In this document: piece by piece, positions 6,160 to 10,351 of the stretch
How positions within the stretch are numbered: position 1 is the stretch's first letter
Layout: each line of letters begins with the position of its first letter
Source: Clostridium sp. CAG:575
Lineage (GTDB): Bacteria; Bacillota; Clostridia; TANB77; CAG-508
Reading direction: 5' to 3'
Assembly (NCBI GenBank): GCA_000435535.1
Contig: FR884533.1
Location: 17,344 to 27,694 of the forward strand
Length of the DNA stretch: 10,351 nt
The notes under the pieces: generated by a model
Databases searched by the model: none
The model's input: the letters and a program-made list of their open reading frames with translations, nothing else
Told to the model about the DNA's origin: nothing
Program-made: the position numbers and the translations under genes

Positions 6160-8937
6160 ATGGAAATAGAAGAAAATATAGATATTAGGCGTTTTATAGA
6201 TATCATTTTTTCAAAAAAGAAAATATTAGTATTTATTATAATTGTTAGTATGGCAATAGGATATGTCTATTCTTATCATTTAAAACAAGATATATATAAA
6301 TCTTCAGAAACAATATTGCTAGCACAAAATGAAAAAGATGATATGCAAATAACTCAAAATGATTTAAATGTTAATACAAATTTAATAACTACGTATAGCA
6401 ATATTGCCAGAAGTTATAATGTAGTAGAAACTACTATTAATAATTTAGGAATTCAAATACCAATAAGTGAAGTTCAAAATAATATTGTAGTAGAAGAAAA
6501 AAAGAATACACAAATTATAGAAATAACTATAAAAAATAAAAATCCAGAAGTTGCAATGAAATTGACTAAAGAGCTTACAAAAGTTTTTGCAGAACAGGTA
6601 AAAAATATTTATAACTTAGAAAATATTAATATTATAGATGAAGCAGAAATAGAAAGTTTTCCATGTAATACAAATCATGTTAAAGATATGTCAATATTTG
6701 TTATAATGGGATTAGGATTAATAGGAGTTTTAGTTCTTATTTTTTATATGTTTGATGATACCATCAAACAGGAAAGTGATGTTGTAAATTATACAGGACT
6801 ACAGGCTTTAGGAATAATTCCAATGGTAGAGAATAAAAAACAAAATTTAGAATTAATATCACATCTGAATCCTAAATCTTATATATCGGAAGCATTAAAA
6901 ACAGTAAGAACTAATATTTTATATACTACATCAATAAGCAAAAGAAAATCAATTTTAATAACGAGTCCAAAGCAAGAAGAAGGAAAAACCTGGATATCAA
7001 ATAACATAGCTGTTTCTTTTGCACAAGCAAAAAAGAAAACTATAATAGTTGATTGTAATCTGAGGAAGAAACAAGATATAGAAGAATTTAACATAAAAAA
7101 TGAAAAAGGATTATCAAGTTGCATAAATAAAATAACTAAAGACAAAATTGAAAATGTTGGAATTATAGGTCAATACATACAAGAAACACAAGTACCAAAC
7201 TTACATATTTTAATAAATGGGATAATTCCACCAAATCCATCTGAATTGATATCTTCTAATAATATGAAAAGATTAATAGCAACTTTGAAATATATGTATG
7301 ATATAGTTATTTTAGATTCTACACCTTGCCTAGAGGTTTCAGATAGTGTTGCTTTGTCTTCTATGGTAGATAACACAATTTTAGTAGTAGAAAGTAAAAA
7401 AACAAAAATAAATGAAGTTAAAAGAGCAAAAAAATCAATAGAAGATGTAGATGGAAAAATTGCAGGTGTTATTGTTAATAAAAAGAAGTTTAGTAAAAGT
7501 GGATATTATGGAAAAAATTATGGATATGGATATTACTATGGACATACCAGTGAAAACAATATTAATATAAAAGAAGAACAAAAAGGATTCACTGTTGAAG
7601 AAATTATTGAACAAGCAAAGGCAAATATAAAACAAGAAGAAAAACAAAATAAAAATAGAACAATAAAAAAAGAACAAAACACAAAAGGCCAAAAAGCAGA
7701 AGTTAGAGTAATAAAATTAATAAAAAGATTATTTGAAAAAGTTTTAAAGATTCAAAAAAATGTTGATTTAAATTATATAGAACAAGAAAATAGAGAAAAG
7801 AATAATAAGCAAAAACAAGAAAATATAAATAATAATATTTTAAGTCAATTAAAAGATTTAAGAACAGAACAAGAAAAACAAAAAAACCAAAACAATGATA
7901 TTATACAACAAATTGCAAAAATAAAAGAGGATAGAGAGACAAAAGAAAAAAATATTTCAAATAAAATAAATCAGTTAAGAGAAGAAAGAAAAGTCAAAGA
8001 AGGAAATATCTTAAATCAAATTGATGGATTAAGGAAAGAACAGAAAAAAAATAAAAATGACGTTCTAAATAAAATAAAAAATTTAGATGATGATAACAAA
8101 AATATAAATTCTAAAATTTTAAATTATAAAAAAGAAAATAAAAATTCTAATATAACAAATGATGTAGAAAATATATCAACTTTGATAAGTGAATTGATTG
8201 AGAAACATAACCATATAGAAGAAAATATAAATTATTTAAAAGAGCAAAGAAAAGTTGTTATTGGAGACATTAATACATTAAAAGATAAAAATGAATATAT
8301 TTTAGATAGTATTACAGGACTAAAAACAGAAAAGAGCAATGTATTAGAAATAGTACGTTATTTAAAAGAAGACCAAAAATATATTGTTAGTGATATGGAT
8401 AACCTAAAAACAGAAAAAGCACAAATATTTAAAGCAATTGAACAACTAAAAATAGACAATAGGAAATTATTAGAGCAAAATGAAGATACAGAAGAAATAA
8501 AAAAGTTGCAAATTACTAATAAAAAAATGGCTATAAGAGTAAAAAAATTAACACAAACATTACAAAATTTAGAAGATAAAATTGCTAGTTTACAAGAATT
8601 AAATGATAGAATGACAAATACAGAAGATAATATATCACAAGCAAGGTTAATGCAAAGTATGCAAATTAGTAACATAAATAAACAATTGGAAGAATTAAGA
8701 AAAGCACAAGAATCTAATCCAGAAGAAAAAATAAAAATGCCTATTGAAGAAAAAGAGAAAAAACAAGAAAATGACAATATTATTAGCATTAATACTTTAA
8801 GAAAGAAAAACAAAAAAGCAAAAAAAGTATTTTCAATTAAAGATGATATTATGTATGATGATTTAGAAAATGCTTCTGAAATCATTTTAGATTTAAAAAA
8901 GGAAGCTAAAATAGATACTAAAATAATTAATAACTAA
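6160..8937 (+). CDS. Wzz/BY-kinase-like membrane protein fused to a long cytoplasmic coiled coil
   Basis: A 925-residue protein with AGGTGATC (6150-6157) before its ATG. Order: Wzz-type domain with membrane segments near 21-38 and 177-197 bracketing an external loop; then a bacterial tyrosine kinase (BY-kinase) ATPase domain, about 225-445. Seen signatures: SEALKTVRTNI (243-253), Walker A TSPKQEEGKTW (268-278), Walker A' IIVDCNLRKK (295-304), PPNPSELI (357-364), Walker B DIVILDSTPC (381-390), and a tyrosine cluster at 449-460 (seven Tyr in twelve residues). BY-kinases usually end just after this cluster. Here another 460 residues follow: a basic amphipathic stretch (512-534), 18-residue repeats (581-652), 14-residue repeats (686-769), more coiled coil to about 850, and a tail 890-925. 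Classical members control capsule or exopolysaccharide chain length, but no such genes are nearby and the nucleotide motifs deviate. Kinase activity is therefore uncertain; a scaffold role is inference. Confidence 0.85.
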   Translation: MEIEENIDIRRFIDIIFSKKKILVFIIIVSMAIGYVYSYHLKQDIYKSSETILLAQNEKDDMQITQNDLNVNTNLITTYSNIARSYNVVETTINNLGIQIPISEVQNNIVVEEKKNTQIIEITIKNKNPEVAMKLTKELTKVFAEQVKNIYNLENINIIDEAEIESFPCNTNHVKDMSIFVIMGLGLIGVLVLIFYMFDDTIKQESDVVNYTGLQALGIIPMVENKKQNLELISHLNPKSYISEALKTVRTNILYTTSISKRKSILITSPKQEEGKTWISNNIAVSFAQAKKKTIIVDCNLRKKQDIEEFNIKNEKGLSSCINKITKDKIENVGIIGQYIQETQVPNLHILINGIIPPNPSELISSNNMKRLIATLKYMYDIVILDSTPCLEVSDSVALSSMVDNTILVVESKKTKINEVKRAKKSIEDVDGKIAGVIVNKKKFSKSGYYGKNYGYGYYYGHTSENNINIKEEQKGFTVEEIIEQAKANIKQEEKQNKNRTIKKEQNTKGQKAEVRVIKLIKRLFEKVLKIQKNVDLNYIEQENREKNNKQKQENINNNILSQLKDLRTEQEKQKNQNNDIIQQIAKIKEDRETKEKNISNKINQLREERKVKEGNILNQIDGLRKEQKKNKNDVLNKIKNLDDDNKNINSKILNYKKENKNSNITNDVENISTLISELIEKHNHIEENINYLKEQRKVVIGDINTLKDKNEYILDSITGLKTEKSNVLEIVRYLKEDQKYIVSDMDNLKTEKAQIFKAIEQLKIDNRKLLEQNEDTEEIKKLQITNKKMAIRVKKLTQTLQNLEDKIASLQELNDRMTNTEDNISQARLMQSMQISNINKQLEELRKAQESNPEEKIKMPIEEKEKKQENDNIISINTLRKKNKKAKKVFSIKDDIMYDDLENASEIILDLKKEAKIDTKIINN
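7900..8115 (+). repeat. In-gene 54-bp (18-residue) coiled-coil repeats
   Basis: Residues 581-598, 599-616, 617-634 and 635-652 of the 925-residue protein are four contiguous 18-residue units. Each has the pattern hydrophobic-hydrophobic-x-x-I-x-x-(L/I)-(R/K/D)-(K/E/D)-(E/D), then a charged tail. A related 21-residue unit precedes them (560-580). The DNA copies have diverged more than the protein pattern, so this is an old, selected repeat rather than a recent expansion. Confidence 0.8.
8215..8466 (+). repeat. In-gene 42-bp (14-residue, two-heptad) coiled-coil repeats
   Basis: Residues 686-699, 700-713, 714-727, 728-741, 742-755 and 756-769 are six exact 14-residue units with no insertion. 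Each has hydrophobic residues at its start and an invariant LK at unit positions 8-9 (for example ILDSITGLKTEKSN). Fourteen residues are two heptads, consistent with a continuous left-handed coiled coil. Confidence 0.85.
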
Positions 8938-8953
8938 TTATATAAAAATTTTA

Positions 8954-8982
8954 TTGCATTACAAATATATTATTGATATAAT
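8954..8982 (+). promoter_or_regulatory. Strong sigma-A-type promoter of the fucO-like gene
   Basis: TTGCAT (8954-8959) and TATAAT (8977-8982) are 17 bases apart, and TGA precedes the -10 to form an extended -10. The predicted start near 8989 leaves a short leader of about 26 bases carrying AAGGAGG. The gene is thus likely transcribed separately from the upstream 925-residue gene. Confidence 0.7.
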
Positions 8983-9014
8983 TTAATTATTAAAATACGA
9001 AGGAGGAATAAAAA

Positions 9015-10175
9015 ATGTCAGTTAAATTTGTTTTAAATGAAACATCTTATTTTGGAGCAAATGCTAGACAAAGTTTAGCAGAAGAAATTAAAAAGAGAAA
9101 CTTAAGAAAGGTATTTTTAGTAAGTGATAAATCACTTGTAGAAGCGGGAGTTACAGCAAAAGTAGAAAAAATATTAAATGATGCAGAAATTGAATATTCA
9201 TTATATGATGAAATAAAACCAAATCCAACAATAAAAAATGTTTTAGATGGAGTTGAAGCTTGTAAAAAAGCTAAAGCAGATATAATTGTAGCAGTAGGAG
9301 GAGGTTCAAGTATGGATACAGCAAAAGGAATTTCAATAATAATGACAAATCCAGAAAGAGCAGATATAAAATCATTAAATGGATTATCAAATACAATTAA
9401 TAGAGGAATGCCAGTTATAGCACTTCCTACAACAGCAGGAACAGCAGCAGAAGTTACAATTAATTATGTTATAACAGACGAAGAAAGAAAAATAAAAATG
9501 GTATGTGTTGATCCTAATGATATACCAATTGTTGCAATTGTAGATGCAGAACTTATGGCATCAATGCCAAAATCACTTGCAGCAGCAACAGGAATGGATG
9601 CATTAACACATGCAGTAGAAGGATATATAACAAAAGCACATAATGATATGTCAGACATGTTCCATATGAAAGCCATAAAAATGATATTTGAATATTTACC
9701 AGCAGCAGTAAATGATAAGGAACCAGTTGCAATAGAAAAAATGGGAATGGCTCAATATATTGCAGGAATGGGATTTAGTAATGTTGGACTTGGAATAGTA
9801 CATTCAATGGCACATCAATTAGGAGCTGTTTATGATACACCACACGGAATTGCAAATGCAATGTTATTGCCAACAGTAATGAGATTTAATGGTGCAGATT
9901 CAGCAACAGCACAAAGATTTAGAGAAATATTATGTGAAATAGGAAGGCCAGATGCAGCCCACTTAAATGACCAAGATGTAATAAATACTTTTGTATGGAT
10001 GATAAGTGAATTATCAAAAAAAGTTGGAATTACTCAAACAATAAAAGACTATGGAGCAAAAGAAGAAGACTTCGAAATGTTAGCAGACAAAGCAATGGAA
10101 GATCCATGTAAACCAGGAAATCCAAGAGAAGTAACAAAAGAAGACTTTATAGAATTATATAGAAGAGCTATGTAA
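9015..10175 (+). CDS. fucO: Iron-containing alcohol dehydrogenase, lactaldehyde reductase type
   Basis: A 386-residue group III alcohol dehydrogenase, close in length and sequence to E. coli FucO (383 residues), which reduces lactaldehyde to 1,2-propanediol with NADH in anaerobic fucose and rhamnose breakdown. Seen: the NAD-binding GGGSSMDTAKG (95-105), the PTTAGTAAEVTINYVITDEE block (138-157), and the metal ligands Asp195 and His199 (TGMDALTHAVEGY), His263 (IVHSMAH) and His277 (DTPHG). The conserved GMGFSNVGLG (251-260) precedes His263. The ATG has AAGGAGG a few bases upstream. It has its own promoter and terminator and no sugar-catabolic genes beside it. It could equally serve as a 1,3-propanediol or ethanol dehydrogenase; family is certain, substrate is inferred from the close FucO match. 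Confidence 0.9.
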   Translation: MSVKFVLNETSYFGANARQSLAEEIKKRNLRKVFLVSDKSLVEAGVTAKVEKILNDAEIEYSLYDEIKPNPTIKNVLDGVEACKKAKADIIVAVGGGSSMDTAKGISIIMTNPERADIKSLNGLSNTINRGMPVIALPTTAGTAAEVTINYVITDEERKIKMVCVDPNDIPIVAIVDAELMASMPKSLAAATGMDALTHAVEGYITKAHNDMSDMFHMKAIKMIFEYLPAAVNDKEPVAIEKMGMAQYIAGMGFSNVGLGIVHSMAHQLGAVYDTPHGIANAMLLPTVMRFNGADSATAQRFREILCEIGRPDAAHLNDQDVINTFVWMISELSKKVGITQTIKDYGAKEEDFEMLADKAMEDPCKPGNPREVTKEDFIELYRRAM

Positions 10176-10176
10176 C

Positions 10177-10201
10177 AAAAGCTACCCAAAGGGTAGCTTT
10201 T
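10177..10201 (+). terminator. Intrinsic hairpin terminator after fucO
   Basis: AAAAGCTACCC (10177-10187) pairs perfectly over 11 bases with GGGTAGCTTTT (10191-10201) around an AAA loop, starting one base after the stop codon. The GC core is GCTACCC/GGGTAGC, and the T-run forms the end of the stem. The A-rich 5' side means it could also act on transcripts arriving from the right. Confidence 0.85.
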
Positions 10202-10226
10202 ATTAGTGAGAGATGAAAAATTATAA

Positions 10227-10351
10227 AAGGATCTTCTACTTGATTGAAAAAATTGTTACAGTTCAGTAAGAAATTATACGCTTATGAGGGGCTGGCTCTT
10301 AAGGATTTATACTTGATTGAATTTCTAAACTGTTCATTGCGTTCAAAAAGA
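10227..10351. repeat. Non-coding right edge with an imperfect direct repeat
   Basis: The 12-mer TACTTGATTGAA occurs at 10237-10248 and again at 10310-10321. Both copies are preceded by AAGGAT and followed about 10-15 bases later by similar ACAGTTCA and ACTGTTCA words. The two copies are 73-74 bases apart, and the second runs towards the window edge. No supported gene is visible in either direction. This may be the start of a dispersed or tandem repeat, or a decayed mobile fragment; the available sequence cannot decide. Confidence 0.4.

Noticed and set aside
8358..8885. Long minus-strand open frame antisense to the coiled-coil region
   Set aside because: It is a by-product of the A-rich repeat coding strand: its translation is Phe/Leu/Ser/Ile-rich low complexity, and the plus-strand protein is clearly the coding one.
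10282..10351. Minus-strand open frame of about 22 codons entering from the right edge (ends LRASPS, stop)
   Set aside because: It is too short, has no recognisable family, and overlaps the direct repeat; it could be the end of a gene outside the window but cannot be supported.

Overview
The window is strongly AT-rich and uses the standard bacterial stop codons. Arginine is mostly AGA, and strong purine-rich ribosome binding sites and A/T-rich promoters are common. It carries a class A RNase P RNA, unlike the class B RNA of Bacilli and mollicutes. TrmB, RluA and phosphofructokinase have a Firmicute character. Together this points to a low-GC anaerobic member of the Clostridia, plausibly an uncultured gut lineage. 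The lineage call is inference; no taxonomic marker other than rnpB is present.

Layout, left to right: the window opens inside a short minus-strand gene of unknown function (1-278). A divergent intergenic region with a perfect 10-bp inverted repeat separates it from a membrane-anchored, serine-linker protein (452-1384) that starts with TTG. The stop codon of that gene abuts the -10 box of rnpB (1396-1746), the RNase P RNA. A convergent RluA-family pseudouridine synthase follows (1764-2636, minus). Back-to-back promoters in the next gap serve rluA leftward and trmB (2858-3520) rightward. trmB is followed by a 25-residue-repeat DUF4116 protein, a 6-phosphofructokinase with non-standard active-site residues, and a small membrane-anchored protein. 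After these comes a 925-residue Wzz/BY-kinase-like protein with a very long cytoplasmic coiled coil. The window closes with a monocistronic fucO-type iron alcohol dehydrogenase, with its own strong promoter and a hairpin terminator, and a short non-coding edge containing an imperfect direct repeat.

Functionally, the left half is RNA maturation and modification (rnpB, rluA, trmB). The middle is glycolysis (pfk), and the right end is aldehyde reduction (fucO). The most unusual item is the 925-residue protein. It has the two-membrane-segment Wzz domain, the BY-kinase fold signatures and the tyrosine cluster. Its three nucleotide-binding motifs are eroded, and after the tyrosine cluster it continues for more than 450 residues, including exact 18-residue and then exact 14-residue coiled-coil repeats. 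No exopolysaccharide genes surround it. It may be a repurposed, membrane-anchored scaffold rather than a classical capsule kinase; that function is inference.
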